NCBI GenBank assembly: GCA_963786295.1
Contig: CAWAYV010000043.1
Span: forward strand, 1-46,111
Direction of reading: 5' to 3'
DNA from: JACCZX01 sp963786295
Lineage (GTDB): Bacteria; Pseudomonadota; Gammaproteobacteria; Burkholderiales; Burkholderiaceae_F
Length of the DNA stretch: 46,111 bases
In this document: one piece after another, positions 17,155-25,424 of the stretch
Layout of the letters: each line of letters starts with the position of its first letter
Position numbering within the stretch: the first letter of the stretch is position 1
Translations under genes and position numbers: made by a program
The notes under the pieces: model-generated
Database searches by the model: none
Seen by the model: the letters and a program-made list of their open reading frames with translations, nothing else
Told to the model about the DNA's origin: nothing

Positions 17155-18450
17155 CACGACGGGCGCCAGATTCGTCCCACGCTTTCAAGAAAAAAGTCAG
17201 GGCTGCCGAAGTTACCGGATTTCAGCGCGAGCGCGAGCGGCGGCGCTCTCGGCTTTTCGAGCATCGTCGTGGTCCACGGCACGCCGGGATCGATGTCGCG
17301 GCCGATCGTCAGTCCGCGTCGACGCCGAGCGCATGCAGCACGGCGCCCGATGTTTCTCCACCGGCGACGATCAGCTGCCCAACGCCGAGATCGATCAGCC
17401 TCGCAGCGATCGCTGCAAGCGCATCTTCGACGAGCGCAGACGATTTTTCGACACCGAGGCGTTGCCTGTATGCGCTTGACCTCGTCCGGCGGCAGCGGTG
17501 GCGTAGATCAGCATCAGGCTCGCTTGCCAACGCGACCCGCCGCCCATTCAGAAGCAGGCTTCGACGGCGTCGTCGCCGTTTGCAAGATCCGAGTAGGATC
17601 GATGCGGAACGCGGGGTGACGCGCACGCATCAACTTCGACCTGATCGCGCGTAGCAGCCGAGCAGCTTCCAGCGATCACGGCCTTGGCGCCGTCGGCGGT
17701 CGGCGTCTGGCCGCTCGGACGAGGGGCATTCAATAACCCGCGCTGCCGGAAGTTTTGCGGAAGTCCCTGCGCGAGACCTGATCCGCCAGTGACGAGAGAC
17801 AAGTGCCGCAGCGGCGACCGCGATCTCTACGAGATCAGCGTCGGAAATCGCGTCGACGATAGCGACCCCGTGACCTTCGCGCCGAAGAAACGCGATGCGC
17901 TCAGAGATCGAGGTCGCGCACCGGCGCTGACCGCAGCGTGATCCACCAGCCCAACCTTCCGCTTCGTTTGCGGCTGCAGAACGCGCACCAGATTCGCGTC
18001 TGTCATCGGCGTCAGCGGGTGATGCTGCATGCCGCTTTCGTTCAGTAAGATGCCGCCGACAAAAAGGTAGCCTTGATAAATGGTTCGGCGCGTCGCCGGA
18101 AATGCCGGACACGCGATCGTGAAGTCAGTTCCGAGCGCGTCCATCAAAGCGTCAGCGACCGGACCGATGTTGCCTCGGCGTGAGTCGAACGTCGAGCAGT
18201 ACTTGAAGTAGTACTGAACACATCCGGCAGCTTGCAGCCATCGAAGTGCGTCGAGCGATTGCGCAACAGCTTCGTGGACGGGAATAGTGCGAGATTTCAG
18301 CGCGACGACGACCGCATCGGCGTCCTCGGGCCATGGACCATCGGGCACACCGATCATCTGCACGGTCCGCATGCCATTATTGACAAGGATCCCGGCCAGG
18401 TCGGTGCCGCCCGTCAAGTCATCGGCGATGCAACCGAGAAGCGCGGGCAT
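17154..18450 (-). pseudogene. otnK: 3-oxo-tetronate kinase (DUF1537 family), many frameshifts
   Basis: Start at the ATG at 18450 (MPALLGCIADDLTGGTDLAG), the conserved N-terminus of the four-carbon acid sugar kinases. The first ~190 codons are open: VVVALKSRTIPVHEAVAQSL, YFKYCSTFDSRRGNIGPVAD, DFTIACPAFPATRRT, NESGMQHHPLTPMTDANLVR. After KVGLVDHAAVSAGA the frame changes at least five times: ISERIAFLRREGHGVAIVDA, SLVTGGSGLAQGLPQNFR, AVIAGSCSAATRDQV, LGVEKSSALVEDALAAIAAR with the ATP-binding VAGGETSGAVLHALG, and finally ALKSGNFGSPDFFLKAW. The restored length (~430 residues) fits the family. The stop probably overlaps the otnC ATG (TGATG). OtnK phosphorylates 3-oxo-tetronate for OtnC. Confidence 0.8.
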
Positions 18451-18493
18451 CAGTGATCCGCGTTCCGGTGATGCATGTCGCAGGCATGACGGC

Positions 18494-19163
18494 CTAACGC
18501 TCGAAGCGCAGCCGATGAGTTTCGACATACGCGTTGCGCGAGATGTTCAGGTGCTGCGCGCATAGGTCGATCAGTTTTTTGCGATCGCTGTCGCGGATCG
18601 CCTTCAGCATGCCTTGTGTTCGCGCTGTGCATCGCGAAAGTACGCGGGCCTGACGATTGCGTACGACCAGACGACGTGCGTTTTCTTGCGAAAGTCATCG
18701 ATCGCCGCCGCCAAGTAAGGATTGCCGCACGCAGCGAACAGGCGCATGTGGAATTCGAAGTTGGCACGGAACACGGCTTTTGCATCGCCGGCGTTCACTG
18801 CCGCGTCATGCGCGCGCTGAGCGTGCCTCTATGGCCCGCAACTCTACTTCTTGCATCGGCAACGGAATCTGCGCAGCGGCAGCGCGCTCCAGTATTGCGC
18901 GCACCGCGTAGATCTGCGTTACGTCTTCCAGCGTCAGCTGGCGTACCGCAGCGCCGTGATTGCGCTTGCGCTCCACCAAGCCGAAGCGCTCGAGTTCGAC
19001 GAACGCCTGCCGCAGCACGTGGCGCTTCGTGTGCAGCCGATCGGCGAGATCTTCCTCGATCAGTCGCGCGCCCGGCGGCAGGCGCCCCAGCACGATGTCT
19101 TCCTGCAAGCACCGCGACGACTTGTTGCAGCGGATCGAGCGTGTTCAGATCGTCGGTGTTCAT
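18494..19163 (-). pseudogene. GntR/FadR-family transcriptional regulator, three frameshifts
   Basis: Start at the ATG at 19163 (MNTDDLNTLDPLQQVV), overlapping the stop of the upstream truncated dehydrogenase (ATGA). A slip near 19115 leads to LQEDIVLGRLPPGARLIEED and the winged helix (LADRLHTKRHVLRQAFVELE, then FGLVERKRNHGAAVRQL). The FCD effector domain follows (IYAVRAILERAAA), a slip near 18800, NAGDAKAVFRANFEFHMRLF and ACGNPYLAAAIDDFRKKTHV, a slip near 18608, and AIRDSDRKKLIDLCAQHLNI to the TAG at 18494. Restored length ~222 residues. GntR/FCD proteins normally repress sugar-acid operons and are released by an intermediate; lying within the tetronate operon it is the obvious local regulator, if functional. 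Confidence 0.82.
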
Positions 19164-19606
19164 GCGGGTCCGCTGAGCTCGCGCGAGACTGGTCTTAACG
19201 CATTGACGTGAAACCGTCCCTGGCGCAGCTCGCTGTCCGCGAACGGCAGCAGCTTCAGCGCCGCCAGGATCAGCAGCACGGTGTGCTCGGCGACACCTAC
19301 GGTCGTTCCTTCCGGTGTTAACGCCAACGGTATTTCGCGCCGTTTCAGCTCGGCGTGGTCGGTCGTGTCCTGCCAACCGACGCCTTGATGGTGCACGAGC
19401 TTGAGTTGCTTGGCGGCGTCGATCATTGGTTTTCGCAGCGGAGTGGCCGCGACGATGACGACTTCGCAGCGGGCGATCTTTTCGCGCCGCTCGTCGTCAT
19501 TGTTCTGATCGAGCGTGACCAGCTCCAACTCCGCCGGCACTGCCTCACGGATGATCGAATAAACCTCCGGCGTGGCGTGCGACAAGTACATGACTCGCTT
19601 CATCAA
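19160..19606 (-). pseudogene. 2-hydroxyacid dehydrogenase, truncated: only the N-terminal half remains
   Basis: 148 residues that match the catalytic/substrate half of D-3-phosphoglycerate-dehydrogenase-like enzymes: RVMYLSHATPEVYSIIREAV, CEVVIVAATPLRKPMIDAAK, LVHHQGVGWQDTTDHAELKR, TPEGTTVGVAEHTVLLILAA and FADSELRQGRFHVNALRPVS. Family members continue from 'SREL.GKTVG..G.GRIG' into an NAD-binding domain of about 150 residues. Here the frame reads SRELSGPA and stops, directly overlapping the GntR start. The NAD site and the catalytic His/Glu are therefore missing; this is a deletion, not a one-base slip. The gene cannot act as a dehydrogenase as it stands. It overlaps the RraA-like stop by 4 nt. 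Confidence 0.8.
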
Positions 19607-20286
19607 TCGAGGTACAGCACGCCTTTCTCGGCCAACAGCTGCTCGAATCCCGGCGGCAGCTTGGCGCCTTTTGCGACCAACGCCTCCATCCTGGCTTCCT
19701 TGGCCTTCACGTCGTCAAGTGCACCCAGCACGCTCTCGAGCGCCTCGCGCGCGACGACGACGACGCCGTCCTGATCGCCGATCACCACATCACCGGCATT
19801 GACCATCACGCCGCCGACGTAGATCGGCACGCCAATTTTTCCGGGACCGTCCTTGTGCGGCGAGTTGGGCGACAAGCCGCGCGCGAACACTGGAATGCCG
19901 ACTGCATTCAGTCCGTCGATATCGCGCACCAGCCCGTCGGTGACCAGCGCGCACACGCCCTGGTTTTTCGCCATGCCGAGCAACAGGTCACCGGCGACGC
20001 TGGCTTCTTCGTACGTATCGGTCGCGACCAGCATCACATCGCCCGGTTTTGCGTACTGAATTGCGGCATACGGCGCGAGGTTGTCGCGCGGGCGGCTTTG
20101 CACGGTCAGCGCCACGCCGCAAAAGCGCATGGCGTTGGTGAGCGGACGCACGCGGTAATCGACTGCGCCGCGCCGTCCATTCGCGTCGACGACCCATCCG
20201 GTGGGCACGTCGCGCAAGCGATTGACGAGACGTTCGGCGGGCCGCGGAAAATGGCGGCGAACCATTAGGGCGGGGGGATTGGGCAT
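19603..20286 (-). CDS. RraA-like family protein (HMG/CHA aldolase-type)
   Basis: 227 residues, intact. Fold motifs of the RraA/4-hydroxy-4-methyl-2-oxoglutarate aldolase family are present: GDVMLVATDTYEEASVAGDL, the Mg/substrate motif LVTDGLVRDIDGLNAVGIPV (Arg and Asp of the 'DG..RD' signature), and the tail VNAGDVVIGDQDGVVVVARE. Such proteins act as class II pyruvate aldolases or oxaloacetate decarboxylases; RraA itself inhibits RNase E. Membership in a sugar-acid operon favours an aldolase or decarboxylase role (inference). It follows the transporter ATPase by 12 nt and overlaps the truncated dehydrogenase start. Confidence 0.87.
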   Translation of the reverse strand: MPNPPALMVRRHFPRPAERLVNRLRDVPTGWVVDANGRRGAVDYRVRPLTNAMRFCGVALTVQSRPRDNLAPYAAIQYAKPGDVMLVATDTYEEASVAGDLLLGMAKNQGVCALVTDGLVRDIDGLNAVGIPVFARGLSPNSPHKDGPGKIGVPIYVGGVMVNAGDVVIGDQDGVVVVAREALESVLGALDDVKAKEARMEALVAKGAKLPPGFEQLLAEKGVLYLD

Positions 20287-20298
20287 GGCGGTGGCTTC

Positions 20299-21360
20299 CT
20301 AGGCGATGCGTTGAGTGGTGATCGGATCAAACAAATGCGCTGAAGCAATGTCGAATGCGACCGGTGCGCGCTCTCCAACCTTGGCGACGACGCTGCGTGG
20401 CCCGCGCACGAGCACATCCTGTGCGACGTCGGGCAGTCGAAATCGCACGATCGTTTCGGCACCGAGCGGCTCAACCGCGAGGACTTCACCGTATGCATGC
20501 GGTGCCGTGCCGTCGATGCGGATGTCTTCCGGGCGAATACCGAAGATCACTTCCGCCGCGTCGGTATTTCTTCGCACCGGCAGTCTTGACTGCCCCACGA
20601 CGAGGTCATCGCCGTTGAATAGACCGGGCAACAGGTTAGTCGGAGGGCTGCCGAGAAACGAGGCGACGAATATGTCGGCGGGATCTCGGTAGACATCCAG
20701 CGGGCTGCCGATCTGCACGACCTTGCCGCCGTTCATGATGCAGATGCGATCGCCCATCGTCATCGCTTCGACCTGATCGTGCGTCACATAGATCATCGTC
20801 GCGCCGAGCCGGTGGTGTAGCTTGATCAATTCACCGCGCATCCCGACGCGCAAGGCCGCGTCGAGGTTTGAAAGCGGCTCGTCGAACAGAAAAACTTTCG
20901 GATCGCGCACGATCGCGCGACCGAGCGCCACGCGCTGCCGCTGGCCGCCGGACAGCGCGTGCGGTCTTCGCTTCAGCAGATCGCCGAGGCCAAGCGTGGC
21001 AGCGACGTTGCGCACGCGCTTGTTGATTTCGCCGGCTGCCACGTCGCGACGGCGCAGTCCGAAGGCCAGGTTGTCGAACACCGACATATGCGGGTACAGC
21101 GCGTAGCTTTGGAACACCATCGCGATATCGCGATCCTTCGCGGGCACATCGTTGACGCGTTTGCCGTCGATCGCCAGATTGCCGGAGCTGATCGATTCGA
21201 GCCCGGCGATCATGCGCAGCGTGGTTGACTTGCCGCACCCCGACGGCCCGAGCAGCACCATGAACTCTCCGTGTTCGATGTCGAGGTTCACGGCGTCGAC
21301 CGCGAGCAGGTCGGAGCCGGCATAGCGCTTGGTCAGATTCTTCAGTGAAACGGTCGCCAT
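20299..21360 (-). CDS. Carbohydrate ABC transporter ATPase (UgpC/MalK type)
   Basis: 353 residues. Walker A VLLGPSGCGKSTTLRMIAG, Q-loop AMVFQSYALYPHMSV, signature ALSGGQRQRVALGRAIV, Walker B KVFLFDEPLSNLDAALRV, switch His in IYVTHDQVEAMTMGDRI. The C-terminal OB/TOBE region typical of the CUT1 class begins near residue 240 (VFGIRPEDIRIDG as FGIRPEDIRID). It drives import through the two permeases directly upstream; the start lies one base after the permease stop. The carbohydrate class plus the downstream otn genes suggest a tetronate or other sugar-acid substrate. Confidence 0.93.
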   Translation of the reverse strand: MATVSLKNLTKRYAGSDLLAVDAVNLDIEHGEFMVLLGPSGCGKSTTLRMIAGLESISSGNLAIDGKRVNDVPAKDRDIAMVFQSYALYPHMSVFDNLAFGLRRRDVAAGEINKRVRNVAATLGLGDLLKRRPHALSGGQRQRVALGRAIVRDPKVFLFDEPLSNLDAALRVGMRGELIKLHHRLGATMIYVTHDQVEAMTMGDRICIMNGGKVVQIGSPLDVYRDPADIFVASFLGSPPTNLLPGLFNGDDLVVGQSRLPVRRNTDAAEVIFGIRPEDIRIDGTAPHAYGEVLAVEPLGAETIVRFRLPDVAQDVLVRGPRSVVAKVGERAPVAFDIASAHLFDPITTQRIA

Positions 21361-22173
21361 TTACTTAACCGCTCCGGCCGTCATGCCCTGGATCAGCTTC
21401 TCGGAGAAGAACAGGTAAATCACCACGACCGGAATGATCGCGATCATCAGGCCGGTGGCGATCATTCCGACGTCTTCCAGCTGATCGCCCATGAAGCGCT
21501 GAATGCCGAGCGGTAGCGTGCGCTTGGCTTCGTCGGTGATCAGCACGACCGCATACAGAAACTCGTTCCACAGCAAGATGGTGTTCAGGATTACTGTGGT
21601 GGCGATCGCCGGCAGCGCGATCGGCAGGCTCACCTTCCAGAAAATGTGCCACTCGGGATAGCCGTCGATGCGCGCGGCGTCGAACAGATCGGCCGGGATG
21701 CGCGCAAAGAAGCTCTCTAGGATGTAGACCGTCAGCGGCAACTGCACCGCGATGTACACCAGCGTCAGCCCGATCAGGCTGTTGTACAAGCCGTAGTCGA
21801 CCAGGATCTGGAACAACGCGATGATCGTGATCTGCGGCGGAAAAATGATCGCCGAGAAAATGACAAAGTACAGCAGCCGGTTGGCGCGAAAGCGATATCG
21901 CGCGAAGCAGTGCGCGGCCATCGCGCCTACCACCGTCAGCACGGCCACGGCCGATACGACGACCAGCAGACTGTTCTCGAAATAGACGCTGTAGTTCGAG
22001 TTGAACCAAGCCTGCGGAAATTTCTCCCAATGCAGCTTCTCGGGCCATGCGTAGTGGTCGAGTGAGATTTCGCTCGTCGTGCGCAGCGACAGCGTCGCGA
22101 CCCAAAGAAACGGGCCCGCAGCAAACGCCGTGTATACAGCGACGACAACAAACAGAAACGCGCGCGAAATCAT
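21361..22173 (-). CDS. Carbohydrate ABC transporter permease (UgpE/MalG type)
   Basis: 270 residues with six hydrophobic segments. The CUT1 permease features are the opening AFLFVVVAVYTAFAAGPFLW, the LYFVIFSAIIFPPQITIIA helix, and the EAA loop ESFFARIPADLFDAARIDGY, which docks on the ATPase. It ends FFSEKLIQGMTAGAVK, the standard C-terminus of MalG-like proteins. Located 6 nt after the other permease and abutting the ATPase gene. Frame intact. Confidence 0.93.
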   Translation of the reverse strand: MISRAFLFVVVAVYTAFAAGPFLWVATLSLRTTSEISLDHYAWPEKLHWEKFPQAWFNSNYSVYFENSLLVVVSAVAVLTVVGAMAAHCFARYRFRANRLLYFVIFSAIIFPPQITIIALFQILVDYGLYNSLIGLTLVYIAVQLPLTVYILESFFARIPADLFDAARIDGYPEWHIFWKVSLPIALPAIATTVILNTILLWNEFLYAVVLITDEAKRTLPLGIQRFMGDQLEDVGMIATGLMIAIIPVVVIYLFFSEKLIQGMTAGAVK

Positions 22174-22179
22174 TCGACG

Positions 22180-23070
22180 CTAGTACTCCAGCCGGTCACG
22201 CTGGCGGAACAGCCACGTCAGAGCCAGCACCGCCGCCAGCACGATCACGAACCACACCGCCGCAATCGTCGACGGATAACCAAGATCAAACGTGGTCCAC
22301 TCGAACGCGCGCTTGTACGTGTAGGTCGACGCGGTTTCGGTGGCCCACAGCGGTCCGCCCTTGGTCGTGATCCACACCAGGTCGAAGATCTTCATTTTGC
22401 CGATGAACGACAGCACCAACAGATTGAGCAGCGTCGGCTTGACCAGCGGAATGATGATGTGCCAGAGCTTCGCGCCCCAGCCGCAGTTATCAAGCTCGGC
22501 CGCTTCGATGACCTCGGAAGGCAACGAGTGCAGCGCGGCCAGCAGCACGACCATGTTGAAGCCGGTCCACATCCAGGTCGTGACCAGGATCAGCGACGGC
22601 AGCGCAATCTTCGGATCTCCAATCCACGCCTGCACAAAACGCTCGAGTCCGATCGAGCGCAGGATCGCGTTGGCAGCGCCCCAGTCGTAGTTGTAGATCC
22701 AGACCCAGATGATGCCGACGACGATGTACGACATCAGCACCGGCGTGAACCACGCGATGCGGAAGAACCGCATGCCGGGAATCTTTGCGTAGAGCGCCAA
22801 TGCCAACAACAGCGCGATGGCGATCTCCGCCAGGGGTGAAGCGCACGCCCAGATGAAAGTGTTCTGAACCGCGCGCCAGAAGATGTCGTCCTGTGCGAGC
22901 GCGGAGTAGTTGGCGAGGCCGATGAACTCTTCGTTTCTGGGCAGAACCTTGTGGAAGCTGTTCCACAGCGTTCGGAAAACCGGGTACGCGGTCAGCGCCG
23001 TATAAATCGTGAACGCCGGCAGCAGGAACGCGACGATCGCGCCCCACGGCTGCCGTTCAGCAGAAAGCAA
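22180..23070 (-). CDS. Carbohydrate ABC transporter permease (UgpA/MalF type), TTG start
   Basis: 296 residues, six membrane segments: IVAFLLPAFTIYTALTAYPV, FFRIAWFTPVLMSYIVVGII, and the EAA loop AALHSLPSEVIEAAELDNCG. The only plausible start is a TTG at 23070, because no ATG or GTG occurs before the first helix; no Shine-Dalgarno is visible. A 10-bp stem-loop ends only two bases before this codon, so initiation may be limited by RNA structure or a start further upstream may be hidden by a base error. Forms a heterodimer with the next permease. Confidence 0.9.
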   Translation of the reverse strand: MLSAERQPWGAIVAFLLPAFTIYTALTAYPVFRTLWNSFHKVLPRNEEFIGLANYSALAQDDIFWRAVQNTFIWACASPLAEIAIALLLALALYAKIPGMRFFRIAWFTPVLMSYIVVGIIWVWIYNYDWGAANAILRSIGLERFVQAWIGDPKIALPSLILVTTWMWTGFNMVVLLAALHSLPSEVIEAAELDNCGWGAKLWHIIIPLVKPTLLNLLVLSFIGKMKIFDLVWITTKGGPLWATETASTYTYKRAFEWTTFDLGYPSTIAAVWFVIVLAAVLALTWLFRQRDRLEY

Positions 23071-23072
23071 AG

Positions 23073-23101
23073 GGAGAGCGCGAGCGTGCGCCGCGCTCTC
23101 C
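23073..23101 (-). promoter_or_regulatory. Stem-loop between sugar-binding-protein gene and permease gene
   Basis: Perfect 10-bp inverted repeat (ggagagcgcg / cgcgctctcc) with a 9-nt loop in the 64-nt gap after the binding-protein stop at 23135. No T-run follows. Equivalent in position to the hairpin after the other binding-protein gene (6128-6152). Probably keeps binding-protein mRNA abundant relative to permease mRNA; it also lies just before the unusual TTG start. Confidence 0.6.
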
Positions 23102-23134
23102 GCACCGGCGGTAGCTCAACGTTTTACTTGCCGC

Positions 23135-24397
23135 TCATTTGCCATACGCGGCGTTCATTTGCTTGACCGCGTCTTCAACGCTGATGCTTCCTGCCGGAAA
23201 CGCGTTGTTGAAGATTTGCGTGAACACTTCCTTCGGCTTGCCCTGCATGATCTGAAACGGCGCGCCGAAGTAGTACTTGCTGCCGTCGCTGGTGGCCTGC
23301 AGCTCGCGGAAGTATCCGGCGTACGGTCCGCCGACTTTGGCGTAGTCGGCCTTGATGCCGGTTTGCACCAGAACATTCTCGAGCCAACGATTGGCGACAT
23401 CGGGCGTTGCCATCGAATTCAGAAATGCGATCGCTTCCTTCGGATGTTTGGTGGCGGCGTTCGCCACGTAACTTCCCTGGACCGACAGCGTCCTGCACTC
23501 ATTGCATACCGCACCGGGAACTGCCGGAAACTTCATGATGCCGAGCGGGAAGTTCGCCGGCTGCCCGCCTTTGTCGGGCGGATTGAACGCACGCGACGTG
23601 TACCAGCTGCCGTTCAAGAACATCACCGCGCCAGGGTTCGTATGGAAATACGTATGCGCTTCGCCAAGCTTCAGCGTCGTAAACGTTGTCGGCAGCAGGC
23701 CCGCCTCGGTCCACGAGCGAATCATTTTCAGCGTGTCGACGACGCGTGGGTCGCTCCATGACAGTTTGCCCTTCAGCAGGTTGTCGTAGTCCTGCGTGCC
23801 GAGCTTTTTCAGCAGCGCTTCCTGCACCAGATATGCACCGGGGAACGGACGATCGCCGACACCGAGCGACATCGGCGTCATGTTCTTCGCGCGTGATTTC
23901 TTGGAGAGATCGACCATCGCGGCCGAATCAATCTGCAAACTGGCAGGCACCTTGATGCCGAGATCCGCCATCAGCTTCTTGTTGTAGTACACCTCAACGG
24001 TCGAAGCTTCGAGCGGCAACCCGTACGGCTTGCCCTTGTACGACCAGATCTCTTTGGCCCACGGCTCGATCGCCGACCAGTTCAGCGGCGATAGATCGAG
24101 CAGCAGGCCGTTTTCCATGTACTCGACCTGATCGGGCTCGGCGTAGAAGATGTCGGGGCCGGTGCCGGCGCGCAACGCTGTTTTCAGCGCCGCATACAGC
24201 GCGGTCTTTTCGTACCACGACGCTTCGATCTTCACGTCGGGATTCGCCGCCTCGAAGCGTTTGATCGCGTCTTCGACGAAGTCGCGCTTGATCTTCTCGG
24301 CCGCCCAGTGGCTCCACATCGTCAGCTTGACCTGCGCGATCGCACTGGACGCGAACGCGAGCAGCAGCAACGAAAAAACGATCCTCAGTATCCGCAT
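23135..24397 (-). CDS. Carbohydrate ABC transporter periplasmic-binding protein (family 1)
   Basis: 420 residues, signal peptide MRILRIVFSLLLLAFASSAI with cleavage after AQ. A strong GGAGGAGA precedes the ATG. Family 1 (MalE/UgpB-like) motifs: KLTMWSHWAAEKIKRDFVED, IKRFEAANPDVKIEASWYEK, LRAGTGPDIFYAEPDQVEYM, YKGKPYGLPLEASTVEVYYN, GAVMFLNGSWYTSR and HPKEAIAFLNSMATPDVANR. First intact gene of the operon that also holds the permeases, ATPase, RraA-like and otn genes, so its ligand is likely a four-carbon sugar acid or a precursor (inference). Only 27 nt separate it from the broken upstream gene. Confidence 0.93.
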   Translation of the reverse strand: MRILRIVFSLLLLAFASSAIAQVKLTMWSHWAAEKIKRDFVEDAIKRFEAANPDVKIEASWYEKTALYAALKTALRAGTGPDIFYAEPDQVEYMENGLLLDLSPLNWSAIEPWAKEIWSYKGKPYGLPLEASTVEVYYNKKLMADLGIKVPASLQIDSAAMVDLSKKSRAKNMTPMSLGVGDRPFPGAYLVQEALLKKLGTQDYDNLLKGKLSWSDPRVVDTLKMIRSWTEAGLLPTTFTTLKLGEAHTYFHTNPGAVMFLNGSWYTSRAFNPPDKGGQPANFPLGIMKFPAVPGAVCNECRTLSVQGSYVANAATKHPKEAIAFLNSMATPDVANRWLENVLVQTGIKADYAKVGGPYAGYFRELQATSDGSKYYFGAPFQIMQGKPKEVFTQIFNNAFPAGSISVEDAVKQMNAAYGK

Positions 24398-24424
24398 GTC
24401 TCCTCCTGTTGTATGTTGCTCGAT

Positions 24425-25318
24425 TCAGTCGACCGTCGCGCCCGAATCCTTGACGATCTTTCCCCACTTCGCGAGCTCGGCGCGCTGGAACGTCGCCAGC
24501 TCTTCGGGCGAGCTGGCTTGGATGTCGACGCCGATCGCGGCCAGTCGCTCGCTGCATGTCGGGCTGCGCCAGCACGCGCCGCATGTCGCCGGAGATCTTG
24601 TCGACGACCGGCTTCGGCGTCGCAGCGGGTGCGAAGAACGCAAACCACGTGGCCAGCTCGAAGCCGGGCAGGCCCGATTCCGCCATCGTCGGCAGGTCCG
24701 GTGCGAGCGGCGAGCGCGTCGCCGTAGTCACAGCGAGCCCGCGCAGCTTGCCGGCCTTGATGTGGGGCAGCGCGGTCGGCAGGTTGTCGAACATCAGGTC
24801 GACCTGCCCGCCGAGCAGATCGGTCATCGCGGGGCCGGCGCCGCGATACGGAATGTGCAGCATGTACGTGCTCGCTCATGCTCTTCATCAGCTCGGTCGT
24901 CAGATGCTGCGACGTGCCGTTGCCGCCCGATGCATAGACGAGCTTGGCGGGATTCTTTTTCGCGAAGTCGATCAATTCCTTGACGCTCGACGACCGGCAG
25001 CGACGGGCTGCACCGATCAGCGCCAGCGGCGTCGAGCCCGGCCAGCGTCAGCGGAGCGAAATCCTTCGCCGCGTCATACGGGAGCTTTGGATACAGCGCA
25101 GGATTTGCGGCGTGCGTTGTTTGCGTCGCGATCAGCAGCGTGTAGCCATCCGGCGGGCTCTTCGCGACCATCTCGACGCCGATCGCACCGCTGGCGCCGG
25201 CGCGGTTTTCGACGACGACTGCCTGCCCCCACATCTCGGTCAGCTTTTGCGCCATCTGGCGCGCGATGATGTCGGTCGCGCCGCCGGGCGCGAACGGATT
25301 GCGAGCTGGCTGCCCAAA
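24425..25318 (-). pseudogene. Bug/TctC-type tripartite tricarboxylate transporter binding protein, 5'-truncated and frameshifted
   Basis: The Bug-family body is recognisable in pieces: NPFAPGGATDIIARQMAQKL, VVVENRAGASGAIGVEMVAK, LLIATQTTHAANPALYPKLP, then several slips, VKELIDFAKKNPAKLVYASG, LHIPYRGAGPAMTDLLGGQV, ATRSPLAPDLPTMAESGLPG and, after another slip near 24550, AIGVDIQASSPEELATFQRA to the stop. Two defects differ in kind. The signal peptide and first strand (about 40-45 residues that normally end in '..VVPFAPGG') are missing: coding similarity begins at NPFAPGG, immediately after the T-run of a terminator. In addition there are at least five frame changes. No start codon precedes the remnant. 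It is not a working receptor as assembled. Confidence 0.82.
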
Positions 25319-25343
25319 AAAAAGCGCCGCGATGTGCGGCGCT
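25316..25343 (-). terminator. Rho-independent terminator of the two-component operon
   Basis: Reading on the minus strand: stem AGCGCCGC, loop ACATC, stem GCGGCGCT, then eight T. A perfect 8-bp GC-rich stem with a long T-tract, placed 66 nt after the sensor kinase stop. It should stop transcription from the two-component genes before the Bug remnant and sugar-acid operon. Confidence 0.9.
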
Positions 25344-25407
25344 GGGTGCGCTTATTCTCGAATGAGCTCACTTCTGGAGCAAGCGAAACGAACCGTACTG
25401 CACGATA

Positions 25408-25424
25408 CTTAAGCGCAACTTAAG
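25408..25424. promoter_or_regulatory. Candidate QseB/PmrA-type box CTTAAG-N5-CTTAAG
   Basis: The sequence cttaagcgcaacttaag carries two CTTAA half-sites with an 11-bp period, which is the form of PmrA/QseB boxes. It overlaps the stop codon of the sensor kinase of a QseBC-like system rather than a promoter upstream of the regulator. The consensus match is seen; binding is inferred. Confidence 0.45.

Noticed and set aside
25344..25407. Possible promoter TTGCTC-N17-GAGAAT on the minus strand
   Set aside because: Poor match to the -10 and -35 consensus and situated before a strong terminator; not reported as a feature.
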